Positions 18,225-25,395 of a DNA stretch of 31,457 bases are shown here, one piece after another; the stretch's first letter is position 1, and every line of letters begins with the position of its first letter. A program made the position numbers and the translations under genes. The notes under the pieces were generated by a model. That model was not told where the DNA came from, did not search any database, and worked only from the letters and a program-made list of their open reading frames with translations. This DNA is from CAZJFH01 sp964545205 (GTDB lineage Bacteria; Pseudomonadota; Alphaproteobacteria; Rhodospirillales; Magnetospirillaceae). The stretch is from the NCBI GenBank assembly GCA_964545205.1, contig CAZJFH010000059.1:1-31457 (forward strand). The letters run 5' to 3'.

Positions 18225-18886
18225 CCAGCGCCCGCGACGACATCCTCGGCGCCGTCCGCCGCCGTCTCGGCCGCGGCGCCGACCCGGCCCGCGCCGAAGC
18301 CCTGCGCCCGCGCATCGAGCAGCCCCGCCGCAACCTCGTGCCGGCCCGCAGCGCGGTGCCGCAGCCCGAGCAGGTCGAGCAGTTCGTCGCCATGGCGCGC
18401 GAGATGGCGGCGACCGTCGACCGCGTGCCGTCGCGCGACGCGGTGCCGGCCGCCGTCGGCGCCTTCGCCGACGAGCACGGCCTGGCGCGGCGGCTGCGGC
18501 TGGCGCCGGCGCTGGCCGGGCTCGACTGGACCGGCTTCGAGACCGCCGCCGGCCGCGCCGAGCCGGCCGACCAGGTCTCGGTCACCCCCGCCTTCGCCGG
18601 CGTCGCCGAGACCGGCACGCTGGTGCTGCTGTCCGGCCCCGACAGCCCGACCTCGCTGAACTTCCTGCCCGACAACCACGTCGTGGTGGTGGCGGCCGAG
18701 GACGTCGTCGGCGCCTACGAGGACGCCTGGGACCGCCTGCGCGCCCGCGGCCAGGGCATGCCGCGCACCGTCAACATGATCACCGGGCCGTCGCGCACCG
18801 GCGACATCGAACAGACAATCCAGCTCGGCGCCCACGGGCCGCGGCGGCTGCACGTGATCGTGGTCGATGGGCGGAGCGACGCGTAA
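18221..18886 (+). CDS. lutC: LutC/YkgG family lactate utilisation protein (LUD domain)
   Basis: The 221-residue third subunit of the Lut complex has the LUD domain (DUF162) through most of its length. Hallmarks are FAGVAETGTLVLLSGPDSP (about 125-143), the run LNFLPDNHVVVV and the C-terminal GPSRTGDIEQTIQLGAHGP signature. It begins with the usual helical MTSARDDILGAVRRRLGRG. The ribosome site AAAGGAG lies about 10 bases before ATG 18221, inside the upstream membrane-protein gene. Its last 20 bases overlap the start of the Smr gene, tying the lut cassette to smr-xre. Confidence 0.93.
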   Translation: MTSARDDILGAVRRRLGRGADPARAEALRPRIEQPRRNLVPARSAVPQPEQVEQFVAMAREMAATVDRVPSRDAVPAAVGAFADEHGLARRLRLAPALAGLDWTGFETAAGRAEPADQVSVTPAFAGVAETGTLVLLSGPDSPTSLNFLPDNHVVVVAAEDVVGAYEDAWDRLRARGQGMPRTVNMITGPSRTGDIEQTIQLGAHGPRRLHVIVVDGRSDA

Positions 18887-19433
18887 GGGCCGCAGCCTCA
18901 CCCGCGCCGAGGCCAAACTGTGGCGCGCGGTGGTCCGCGACGCCCAGCCGCTGCCCGGCCGCGCGCTGCCGCCCGACGAGCCGGAGCCGCCGGCCGCCGT
19001 CGCGGATGCCGACGGGCCGGCGCAGCCGCTGCCGGCGGCGGAGCCGAGCCTGCCGATGCCGCCGCCGCCGACGCGGGCGTCGCTGCCGCCGCTCAGCCAC
19101 GGCCACACCCCCGGCGTCGACCGCCGCAACGCCGAGCGCCTGCGCCGCGGCCAGCTCGACATCGAGGCCCGCATCGACCTGCACGGCATGACCCAGGAGC
19201 ACGCCCATTCGGCGCTGGTCGGCTTCATCGAGCGGTCGTGGCATGCCGGGCGCCGCTGCGTGCTGGTGATCACCGGCAAGGGCCTGCGCGACGGCACCGG
19301 CGTGTTGCGCGCCGCCGTGCCGCGCTGGCTCAACGAGCCGCGGCTGCGCGGCGCCATCCTCGCCTTCAGCCACGCCCAGCCGCGCGACGGCGGCGAGGGC
19401 GCGCTCTACGTCATGCTGAAGAGGCGGCGGTGA
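18867..19433 (+). CDS. Smr/MutS2 C-terminal domain protein
   Basis: The 188-residue protein has a Pro/Ala-rich, probably disordered middle (about 28-78) and a C-terminal Smr domain beginning at ARIDLHGMTQEHAHSALVGF. The Smr hallmarks DLHG, VITGKGL and the final GALYVMLKRR are all present. Smr domains are nucleases or nucleic-acid-binding modules; stand-alone forms like this have uncertain roles, and an RNA or DNA endonuclease is possible. ATG 18867 lies inside lutC (20-base overlap). In many alphaproteobacteria this gene sits directly after mltA; here the lut cassette intervenes. Confidence 0.93.
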   Translation: MGGATRKGRSLTRAEAKLWRAVVRDAQPLPGRALPPDEPEPPAAVADADGPAQPLPAAEPSLPMPPPPTRASLPPLSHGHTPGVDRRNAERLRRGQLDIEARIDLHGMTQEHAHSALVGFIERSWHAGRRCVLVITGKGLRDGTGVLRAAVPRWLNEPRLRGAILAFSHAQPRDGGEGALYVMLKRRR

Positions 19434-19783
19434 CGCCGTTCGGCGAAAAGCTGCGGAGCTTGCGCGACGCGCGCGGCATCACGCTCAAGCAGATGGCGGC
19501 CGAGCTGCACGTCTCCACCGCCTATCTCTCGGCCCTGGAGCACGGCATGCGCGGCCGCCCCAGCCCTGGCCTGGTGATGCAGATCTGCGGCTGTCTCGAC
19601 ATCATCTGGGACGAGGCCGAGGAGCTCAAGCGGCTGGCGGCGCTGTCGCACCCCAAGGTGACGATCGACACGTCCGGCCTGTCGCCGGCCGCCACCGAAC
19701 TCGCCAACCGCCTCGCCGAACGCATCCGCGACCTGCCCGAGGAGCGGCTGGCGGCGATGCTGGAGCTGGTGCGCGAGCCGTAG
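19430..19783 (+). CDS. XRE-family helix-turn-helix regulator
   Basis: The 117-residue DNA-binding protein has an N-terminal XRE/lambda-repressor-like HTH (about 4-62): FGEKLRSLRDARGITLKQMA, then the recognition helix STAYLSALEHGMRGRPSP. The C-terminal half (75-117) is a helical segment, SPAATELANRLAERIRDLP, likely for dimerisation. The start is GTG 19430, forming a GTGA overlap with the smr stop, so translation is coupled. The gene usually accompanies smr in alphaproteobacteria; its operators are unknown. It is convergent with the histidine kinase gene, with 9 bases between their stops. Confidence 0.92.
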   Translation: MTPFGEKLRSLRDARGITLKQMAAELHVSTAYLSALEHGMRGRPSPGLVMQICGCLDIIWDEAEELKRLAALSHPKVTIDTSGLSPAATELANRLAERIRDLPEERLAAMLELVREP

Positions 19784-19792
19784 CGGCCGTGC

Positions 19793-20971
19793 TCAGGCCA
19801 GCGGCACCACGACCGCGAACACGCTGCCCACCCCGACCCGCGACCGGACGACGATCTCGTGGCCGAGCAGCCGCGCCAGCCGCTGCGCCACCGGCAGTCC
19901 GAGCCCGAGGCCGCGGTCGCGGTCGCGGTGGGCGTTCCCGACCTGGAAGAAGTCCTCGAAGATCAGCTCGAGCTTGTCTTCGGGCACGCCCGGGCCGGTG
20001 TCGTGGACCTCGATGCGCAGGCGGCCGCCGGTCCGGCGGCAGCCGACCAGGATGCGCTCGCTGCCGGCGTGGCGTAGGGCGTTGTCGATCAGCAGCCGCA
20101 ATATGCGCTGCAGCATCACCGGATCGCTGCGCACCACGGCGCCCGACGGCACCGCGCGCACCGTCACGGCGATGTTCCCGGCGTGCTCGCGCGCCTGCGC
20201 GACCAGCGCGTCGAGCACGTCCTGCACCGGGAATGCCATCGGGTTCGGGTGCACCAGCCCGGCGTCGAGATTGGCGATCTCGACCATGGCGCCGAGCAGG
20301 CCGTCGCCGATGCGCAACGCCTCCAGCGCCTTGTCGGTGACGTCGCGCAGCTCGGGCTCGCGAACCCGGAGCGCCAGCACGTTGAGGAACAGCGTCACCG
20401 CCTGCAGCGGCTGGCGCAGATCGTGGCTGGCGGCGGCGAGGAAGCGCGACTTCGTCTCCGAGGCGCGCTCGGCGGCGGCCCGCGCCTTGGCGTCGATCCG
20501 GGCCTGCAGCAGCGCGTCCTCCTGCGCCTTGCGCAGGGACAGGTCGGTCGAGATGCCGACGAAGCCGGTGAGCCGGCCGCCGGCGTCGCGCAGGGCCGTG
20601 ACCGACAGCAGCACCGGGAAGCGGCGGCCGTCGCGGGCGATGTAGGTCCATTCGCGCTCGTCGCGCATGCCGCGCGACGCCCTGGCGACGAAGACGCCGA
20701 AGCCGGGCGCCACCTCCCAGCCCATCTCGGCGCGCAGGGACTCGGCGGCGGCGGCGACCTCGGCGCGGTCGTGGAACAGCTCCGGCGTCGCCTTGCCGAC
20801 CAGCTCGGCGCGGCGCCAGCCCAAAGCCCGCTCGGCGGCCGGATTCATGTCGAGGATGACGCCGTCGGGATCGGTGGCGACGATCAGGTGCGCGGCACCG
20901 TCGATGATCGCCTGCTGAAGCTGCTCCGGGTCGGGCGCCCGCAGGGGCGGGCGCATCGGCGCGTCGTACAT
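19793..20971 (-). CDS. Orphan PAS-domain sensor histidine kinase
   Basis: The 392-residue kinase has a PAS domain (about 17-145; AAHLIVATDPDGVILDMNPA and the PAC-like FVGISTDLSLRKAQED), a short coiled coil, a HisKA domain with phospho-accepting His183 in AAASHDLRQPLQAV, and a HATPase_c domain with N-box LIDNALRHAG (294-303), G1 box DTGPGVP (324-330) and G2 box RGLGLGLPVAQRLA. No membrane segment or receiver domain is present, so it senses a cytoplasmic signal and its response regulator is elsewhere. The start at 20971 is 41 bases after a plausible promoter; a second Met at residue 6 is possible. It interrupts the usual xre-hslU spacing and is probably an accessory gene. Confidence 0.92.
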   Translation of the reverse strand: MYDAPMRPPLRAPDPEQLQQAIIDGAAHLIVATDPDGVILDMNPAAERALGWRRAELVGKATPELFHDRAEVAAAAESLRAEMGWEVAPGFGVFVARASRGMRDEREWTYIARDGRRFPVLLSVTALRDAGGRLTGFVGISTDLSLRKAQEDALLQARIDAKARAAAERASETKSRFLAAASHDLRQPLQAVTLFLNVLALRVREPELRDVTDKALEALRIGDGLLGAMVEIANLDAGLVHPNPMAFPVQDVLDALVAQAREHAGNIAVTVRAVPSGAVVRSDPVMLQRILRLLIDNALRHAGSERILVGCRRTGGRLRIEVHDTGPGVPEDKLELIFEDFFQVGNAHRDRDRGLGLGLPVAQRLARLLGHEIVVRSRVGVGSVFAVVVPLA

Positions 20972-21017
20972 GCCACGGTTCCAATTCCGGGGCGGTCGCC
21001 CACCCGTCCAGGCAGGC

Positions 21018-21045
21018 AGGATACCCCGAAAGAGTCCGGTGTAAA
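21018..21045 (-). promoter_or_regulatory. Candidate sigma70-type promoter of the histidine kinase gene
   Basis: On the minus strand TTTACA (complement of 21040-21045, 5 of 6 to TTGACA) and TATCCT (complement of 21018-21023, 4 of 6 to TATAAT) are separated by 16 bases. The predicted start lies about 40 bases before the kinase ATG, in the 119-base gap downstream of hslU. Confidence 0.4.
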
Positions 21046-21090
21046 AATACGCCCCTCGTACACCGTCCGCCGGACCAAACGCCAGCCTGC

Positions 21091-22548
21091 CTAAAGGATG
21101 AACTTCGACAGGTCGGCGTCCTTGGCCAGGGTGCCGACCTTGTCGCGCACCAGCTCCGGCGTGATGGTGACGGATGTGCCGGACTGGTCGGCGGCGGTGA
21201 AGCTGATGTCCTCGAGCAGGCGCTCCATCACCGTGTGCAGGCGCCGGGCGCCGATGTTCTCGACGCCGCGGTTGATCTCGGCGGCGAGGTCGGCGATGGC
21301 GGCGATGGACTCGTCGGTGAAGTCCAAGGTGACGTCCTCGGTCGCCATCAGCGCCTTGTACTGCTTGATCAGGCTGGCCTCGGGCTCGGTGAGGATGCGC
21401 ACGAAGTCCTCGCGGGTCAGCGCCTTGAGCTCGACGCGGATCGGCAGCCGGCCCTGCAGCTCGGGCAGCATGTCGGACGGCTTCGACAGGTGGAAGGCGC
21501 CCGAGGCGATGAACAGGATGTGGTCGGTCTTGACCGCGCCGTGCTTGGTGGCGACGGTGGTGCCCTCGATCAGCGGCAGCAGGTCGCGCTGCACGCCCTC
21601 GCGGCTGACGTCGCCGCCCTTCCACTCGCCGGAGCGGGCGCAGATCTTGTCGATCTCGTCGAGGAAGACGATGCCGTTGTTCTCGACCGATTCGACGGCG
21701 TCGCGCACCACCTTGTCCTGGTCGAGCAGGCGGTCGGCCTCCTCGGCGACCAGCACCTCGTAGGATTCCACCACCGTCATGCGCCGCGGCTTGGTGCGCC
21801 CGGCGAAGGCCTTGCCGAACAGGTCGCCGAGATTGAGCATGCCCATCTGGGCGCCGGGCATGCCGGGGATGTCGAGCATCGGCAGGCTGGGGCCGGCATC
21901 GGCGACCTGGACCTCGATCTCCTTGTCGTCGAGCTCGCCCTCGCGCAGGCGCTTGCGGAACTTGGCACGGGTGTCCTGGCTGGCGCCGGTGCCGACCAGG
22001 GCGTCGAGCACCCGCTCCTCGGCGGCGGCCTCGGCCTTGGCGTGGACCTGTTTGCGCATCTTCTCGCGGCTCATGTGGATCGAGACCTCGACCAGGTCGC
22101 GCACGATCTGCTCGACGTCGCGGCCGACATAGCCGACCTCGGTGAACTTGGTCGCCTCGACCTTGATGAACGGCGCCTGGGCCAGCCGCGCCAGCCGCCG
22201 CGCGATCTCGGTCTTGCCGACGCCGGTCGGGCCGATCATCAGGATGTTCTTGGGCAGCACCTCCTCCTTGAGCTCCGGCGCCAGCTGCTGGCGGCGCCAG
22301 CGGTTGCGCAGGGCGATGGCGACGGCGCGCTTGGCGTCGTGCTGGCCGACGATGTAGCGGTCGAGTTCGGAGACGATCTCGCGGNNNNNNNNNNNNNNNN
22401 NNNNNNNNNNNNNNNNNNNNNNNNNNNNNNNNNNNNNNNNNNNNNNNNNNNNNNNNNNNNNNNNNNNNNNNNNNNNNNNNNNNNNNNNNNNNNNNNNNNN
22501 NNAGCGGTCGAGCTCGGAGACGATCTCGCGGGGGGAAAAGGCTGTCAT
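21091..22548 (-). CDS. hslU: ATP-dependent protease ATPase subunit HslU (interrupted by an assembly gap)
   Basis: This AAA+ unfoldase feeds the HslV peptidase. Walker A GPTGVGKT, Walker B GIVFLDEIDKIC, the intermediate domain and the C-terminal sensor region ending DADLSKFIL are intact. As written the frame includes 118 N and is 485 residues long. Removing the N and one copy of the duplicated 29-base flank (147 bases in all, exactly 49 codons) gives an unbroken 436-residue protein starting MTAFSPREIVSELDRYIVGQ, the normal family length. Its ATG overlaps the hslV stop by 2 bases in an ATGA arrangement, so the hslV-hslU pair is coupled. Only the N-terminal 15 codons are affected by the gap. Confidence 0.96.
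   Translation of the reverse strand: MTAFSPREIVSELDRXXXXXXXXXXXXXXXXXXXXXXXXXXXXXXXXXXXXXXXXREIVSELDRYIVGQHDAKRAVAIALRNRWRRQQLAPELKEEVLPKNILMIGPTGVGKTEIARRLARLAQAPFIKVEATKFTEVGYVGRDVEQIVRDLVEVSIHMSREKMRKQVHAKAEAAAEERVLDALVGTGASQDTRAKFRKRLREGELDDKEIEVQVADAGPSLPMLDIPGMPGAQMGMLNLGDLFGKAFAGRTKPRRMTVVESYEVLVAEEADRLLDQDKVVRDAVESVENNGIVFLDEIDKICARSGEWKGGDVSREGVQRDLLPLIEGTTVATKHGAVKTDHILFIASGAFHLSKPSDMLPELQGRLPIRVELKALTREDFVRILTEPEASLIKQYKALMATEDVTLDFTDESIAAIADLAAEINRGVENIGARRLHTVMERLLEDISFTAADQSGTSVTITPELVRDKVGTLAKDADLSKFIL
22356..22531. other. Assembly gap (N 22385-22502) with duplicated 29-base flanks
   Basis: The 29 bases before the N run (22356-22384) recur right after it (22503-22531) with one difference, GTTCG versus GCTCG, which is a silent GAA/GAG change in an HslU glutamate codon. 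The copies are offset by 147 bases, a multiple of three. This is the pattern of two contig ends that overlap but were joined through a placeholder gap, so no sequence is likely to be missing. Confidence 0.85.
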
Positions 22549-23093
22549 AGCGATTCGACGACCACGCTGGAATTGGTGTAGACGCAGATGTCGGCGGCGA
22601 CCTTCATCGCCTTGCGGGCGATCGCCTCGGCGTCCATGCCGTCGACGTCGATCAGCGCCCGCGCCGCGGCCAGCGCGTAGTTGCCGCCCGAGCCGATGCC
22701 GATCAGCCCGTCCTCGGGCTCGAGCACGTCGCCGGTGCCGGTCAGCACCAGCGAGACGTCCTTGTCGGCCACCGCCATCATCGCCTCGAGCCGCCGCAGA
22801 TAGCGGTCGGTGCGCCAGTCCTTGGCCAGCTCGACGCAGGCCCGCGCGAGCTGGCCGGGATGCTGCTCGAGCTTGCCCTCGAGGCGCTCGAACAGGGTGA
22901 AGGCGTCGGCGGTGGCGCCGGCGAAGCCGGCGACGATCGAGCCGTCGCCGATGCGGCGCACCTTGCGGGCGTTGGACTTGATCACCGTCTGGCCCAGGCT
23001 GACCTGGCCGTCGCCGGCGACCACCACCCGGCCGTTCTTGCGCACCGAAAGGATGGTCGTGCCATGCCAGATCTGCGGATTGCTCTCGCTCAT
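22545..23093 (-). CDS. hslV: ATP-dependent protease peptidase subunit HslV
   Basis: The 182-residue threonine peptidase is a proteasome-like dodecamer that degrades substrates unfolded by HslU. The propeptide MSESNPQIWHG is followed by TTILSVRKNG, with the catalytic Thr12 exposed after processing. GDGQVSLGQTVIKSNARKVR (28-47) and the conserved GIGSGGNYALAAARAL near the C-terminal half are intact. The start at 23093 matches the family propeptide; the longer upstream frame is rejected because it runs into Arg-rich non-coding sequence. It overlaps hslU by its stop codon, and a heat-shock-like promoter is visible upstream. Confidence 0.97.
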   Translation of the reverse strand: MSESNPQIWHGTTILSVRKNGRVVVAGDGQVSLGQTVIKSNARKVRRIGDGSIVAGFAGATADAFTLFERLEGKLEQHPGQLARACVELAKDWRTDRYLRRLEAMMAVADKDVSLVLTGTGDVLEPEDGLIGIGSGGNYALAAARALIDVDGMDAEAIARKAMKVAADICVYTNSSVVVESL

Positions 23094-23128
23094 GCCATCT
23101 GTCCGGGAGGTTGAGGGGTGTGCGCGGA

Positions 23129-23156
23129 CAATAGCAGAGGAATGGGGAGGAGCAAG
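23129..23156 (-). promoter_or_regulatory. Candidate RpoH (sigma32)-type promoter of hslVU
   Basis: On the minus strand CTTG (complement of 23153-23156) is followed after 17 bases by GCTATTG (complement of 23129-23135). The alphaproteobacterial RpoH consensus is CTTG, 17-18 bases, CYTATNT, and five of the seven -10 positions match. The predicted start lies about 30 bases before the hslV ATG. hslVU is a known heat-shock operon in E. coli, which supports the reading. The rest of the 212-base hslV-hisB gap shows no gene. Confidence 0.4.
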
Positions 23157-23305
23157 GCCGCGGTCAAGGCGGGGCGACTGGAGCGCGGGTCGCCGGACCC
23201 GCCTTTCGCGCCGTCGCCGCTCGCGCCTGGAGACGCGCTGCTCCCTAGCCACCCCCATCCATTCCTGTTACAAAACGCTCATACGACCAAACGCGAGAGC
23301 CCGCC

Positions 23306-23905
23306 ATGCGCAAGGCCGCCGTCGAGCGCCTGACCAACGAGACCGAGATCCGTCTGGAGATCAATCTGGACGGCACCGGCGTCTACGACATCGAGACCGG
23401 GGTCGGTTTCCTCGACCACATGCTCGAACAGCTCTCGCGCCACTCGCTGATCGACATCAAGCTGCGCGCCAAGGGCGACCTGCACATCGACGCCCACCAC
23501 ACGGTCGAGGACGTCGGCATCGCGCTCGGCCAGGCGGTGAGCAAGGCGCTGGGCGAGCGCAAGGGCATCGCCCGCTACGGCCACGCCTATCTGCCGATGG
23601 ACGAGACCCTGGTGCGCGCCGCCATCGACCTGTCGAACCGGCCCTATCTGGTGTGGAAGGTGGCGTTCAGCCGCGACAAGCTGGGCACGCTCGACACCGA
23701 GCTGTTCAAGGAGTGGTTCCAGGCCTTCGCCCAGGCGGCGGGCGCGACGCTGCACGTCGAGTGTCTGTACGGCGAGAACAACCACCACATCGTCGAGGCC
23801 AGCTACAAGGCCTTGGCGCGGGCGTTGCGCATGGCGGTCGAGATCGATCCGCGCAAGGCCGACGCCGTGCCCTCGACCAAGGGCGTGCTCGGGGGTTCGC
23901 TGTAG
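23306..23905 (+). CDS. hisB: Imidazoleglycerol-phosphate dehydratase
   Basis: The 199-residue single-domain dehydratase performs the sixth step of histidine synthesis. Its manganese-binding motifs are clear: GVGFLDHMLEQLSRH (about 32-46), HIDAHHTVEDVGIALGQA (62-79) and GENNHHIVEASYKAL (about 155-169). The histidinol-phosphatase domain fused to HisB in enterobacteria is absent, as normal for this class. It opens the hisBHAFE cluster, diverging from hslVU, and is followed by hisH after one base. Confidence 0.97.
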   Translation: MRKAAVERLTNETEIRLEINLDGTGVYDIETGVGFLDHMLEQLSRHSLIDIKLRAKGDLHIDAHHTVEDVGIALGQAVSKALGERKGIARYGHAYLPMDETLVRAAIDLSNRPYLVWKVAFSRDKLGTLDTELFKEWFQAFAQAAGATLHVECLYGENNHHIVEASYKALARALRMAVEIDPRKADAVPSTKGVLGGSL

Positions 23906-23906
23906 C

Positions 23907-24551
23907 ATGAGCCGCGTCGCCATCATCGACTACGGTTCGGGCAACCTGCGCTCGGCCGCCAAGGCGTTCGAGCGCGCGGTGGCCGAGAGCGGCCTGAGCA
24001 TGGAGGTCGTGGTCACCGACGATCCCGACGTCGTGCGCGCCGCCGACCGCATCGTGCTGCCCGGCGTCGGCGCCTTCGGCGACTGCAAGAAGGGCCTCGA
24101 CGCCCTGCCCGGCATGATCGAGGCGATGAACGAGCGGGTGATCAGGGCCGGCCGGCCCTTCCTGGGCATCTGCGTCGGCATGCAGTTGATGGCCACCGTC
24201 GGCCGCGAGCACGGCAACCATCGCGGCCTCAACTGGGTGCTGGGCGAGGTGGTGCCGATGGAGCCGGCCGATCCGTCGCTGAAGATTCCGCACATGGGCT
24301 GGAACGAGCTCGACATCCGCCGCGAGCACCGCCTGTTCGACGGCCTGCCCGACGACGCCCACGCCTATTTCGTCCACTCCTACCGCTTCGTCACCGCCGA
24401 CCCGCTGCACACGCTGGCGACGGTCGAATACGGCGGGCTGGTCGCGGCGGTGGTCGGGCGCGACAACCTGGTCGGCACCCAGTTCCACCCCGAGAAGAGC
24501 CAGGCGACCGGGCTGGCGGTGATCGCCAACTTCCTGAAGTGGCGGCCGTGA
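23907..24551 (+). CDS. hisH: Imidazole glycerol phosphate synthase, glutaminase subunit HisH
   Basis: The 214-residue class I glutamine amidotransferase supplies ammonia to HisF. The catalytic triad is seen as Cys89 in FLGICVGMQL, His194 and Glu196 in TQFHPEKSQ. The oxyanion-strand region LPGVGAFGDC (51-60) is typical. It begins one base after the hisB stop. The next gene, hisA, is separated by 113 bases that hold a long inverted repeat; its partner hisF follows hisA. Confidence 0.97.
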   Translation: MSRVAIIDYGSGNLRSAAKAFERAVAESGLSMEVVVTDDPDVVRAADRIVLPGVGAFGDCKKGLDALPGMIEAMNERVIRAGRPFLGICVGMQLMATVGREHGNHRGLNWVLGEVVPMEPADPSLKIPHMGWNELDIRREHRLFDGLPDDAHAYFVHSYRFVTADPLHTLATVEYGGLVAAVVGRDNLVGTQFHPEKSQATGLAVIANFLKWRP

Positions 24552-24564
24552 TCCAGGAAATTCG

Positions 24565-24647
24565 AACCACAGAGACACAGAGACGCAGAGTGTTCACCGA
24601 GAAGCTCCCTCTCTGTGCCCTCTCTGTGTCTCTGCGTCTCTGTGGTT
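24565..24647. repeat. Long inverted repeat between hisH and hisA
   Basis: Two 26-base arms (24565-24590 and 24622-24647) are inverted copies matching at 24 of 26 positions, built of an internally repetitive CACAGAG/CGCAGAG motif, with a 31-base loop containing further CTCTGTG. The sequence is far lower in GC than its surroundings and is unrelated to the neighbouring genes. Its RNA could form a strong hairpin inside the his transcript, ending 17 bases before the hisA start. It is likely a dispersed repeat or small mobile element remnant. Confidence 0.8.
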
Positions 24648-24664
24648 AAAAGGATTTTTCCGAC

Positions 24665-25390
24665 ATGATCCTGTTCCCCGCCATCGACCTCAAGGACGGC
24701 GCCTGCGTGCGGCTGAAGCTCGGCGACATGGAGCAGGTCACCGTGTTCAACGACGATCCCGGCGCCCAGGCGCGGGCCTTCGCCGGGGCCGGCTGCGAAT
24801 GGATCCACGTCGTCGACCTCAACGGCGCCTTCGCCGGCAAGCCGGTCAACGGCGCGGCCGTCGAGGCGATCCTGGCCGCCGTCGACGTGCCGGTGCAGCT
24901 CGGCGGCGGCATCCGCGACATGGCGACCATCGACATGTGGCTGGAGAAGGGCGTGCGGCGGGTGATCCTGGGCACGGTGGCGCTGCGCGATCCGGGCCTG
25001 GTCCGCGAAGCCTGCAAGCGCCACCCCGGCCGCGTCGCCGTGGGCATCGACGCCCGCGGCGGCCGCGTCGCCGTCGAGGGCTGGGCCGAGACCGCCGACG
25101 TCACCGCCCGCGACCTGGCGCTGAAATTCGAGGACGCCGGCGTCGCCGCGATCATCTACACCGACATCGACCGCGACGGCGTGCTCGCCGGCCCCAACGT
25201 CGCGGCGACCGCCGAGCTGGCGCGGGCGCTGACGACGCCGGTGATCGCCTCGGGCGGCGTCTCGTCGCTCGACGACCTGAAGGCGCTGAAGGCGGTGGCG
25301 GATGCCGGCATCGCCGGCGTCATCTCGGGCCGCGCCATCTATGACGGCCGCATCGACCTGGCGGCGGCGCTGGCCCTGTTGCGGGACTGA
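24665..25390 (+). CDS. hisA: ProFAR isomerase HisA
   Basis: The 241-residue (beta-alpha)8 barrel isomerises N'-5'-phosphoribosyl-formimino-AICAR-phosphate in histidine synthesis. The catalytic pair is Asp8 in LFPAIDLKDG and Asp129 in VGIDARGG. The two phosphate-binding sites appear as QLGGGIRD (79-86) and ASGGVSSLDD. An AAAGGA sequence about 11 bases upstream of ATG 24665 may be the ribosome site, just after the inverted repeat. hisF begins 5 bases after the stop. Confidence 0.97.
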   Translation: MILFPAIDLKDGACVRLKLGDMEQVTVFNDDPGAQARAFAGAGCEWIHVVDLNGAFAGKPVNGAAVEAILAAVDVPVQLGGGIRDMATIDMWLEKGVRRVILGTVALRDPGLVREACKRHPGRVAVGIDARGGRVAVEGWAETADVTARDLALKFEDAGVAAIIYTDIDRDGVLAGPNVAATAELARALTTPVIASGGVSSLDDLKALKAVADAGIAGVISGRAIYDGRIDLAAALALLRD

Positions 25391-25395
25391 AACGA

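Noticed and set aside
22385..22502. N run as a possible hidden insertion in hslU
   Set aside because: The duplicated flanks and in-frame collapse argue for an artefactual gap rather than missing or inserted DNA.
23094..23258. Longer HslV starting at 23258
   Set aside because: The 55 extra residues are Arg-rich and precede the normal propeptide MSESNPQIWHG; a promoter-like site lies in this stretch.
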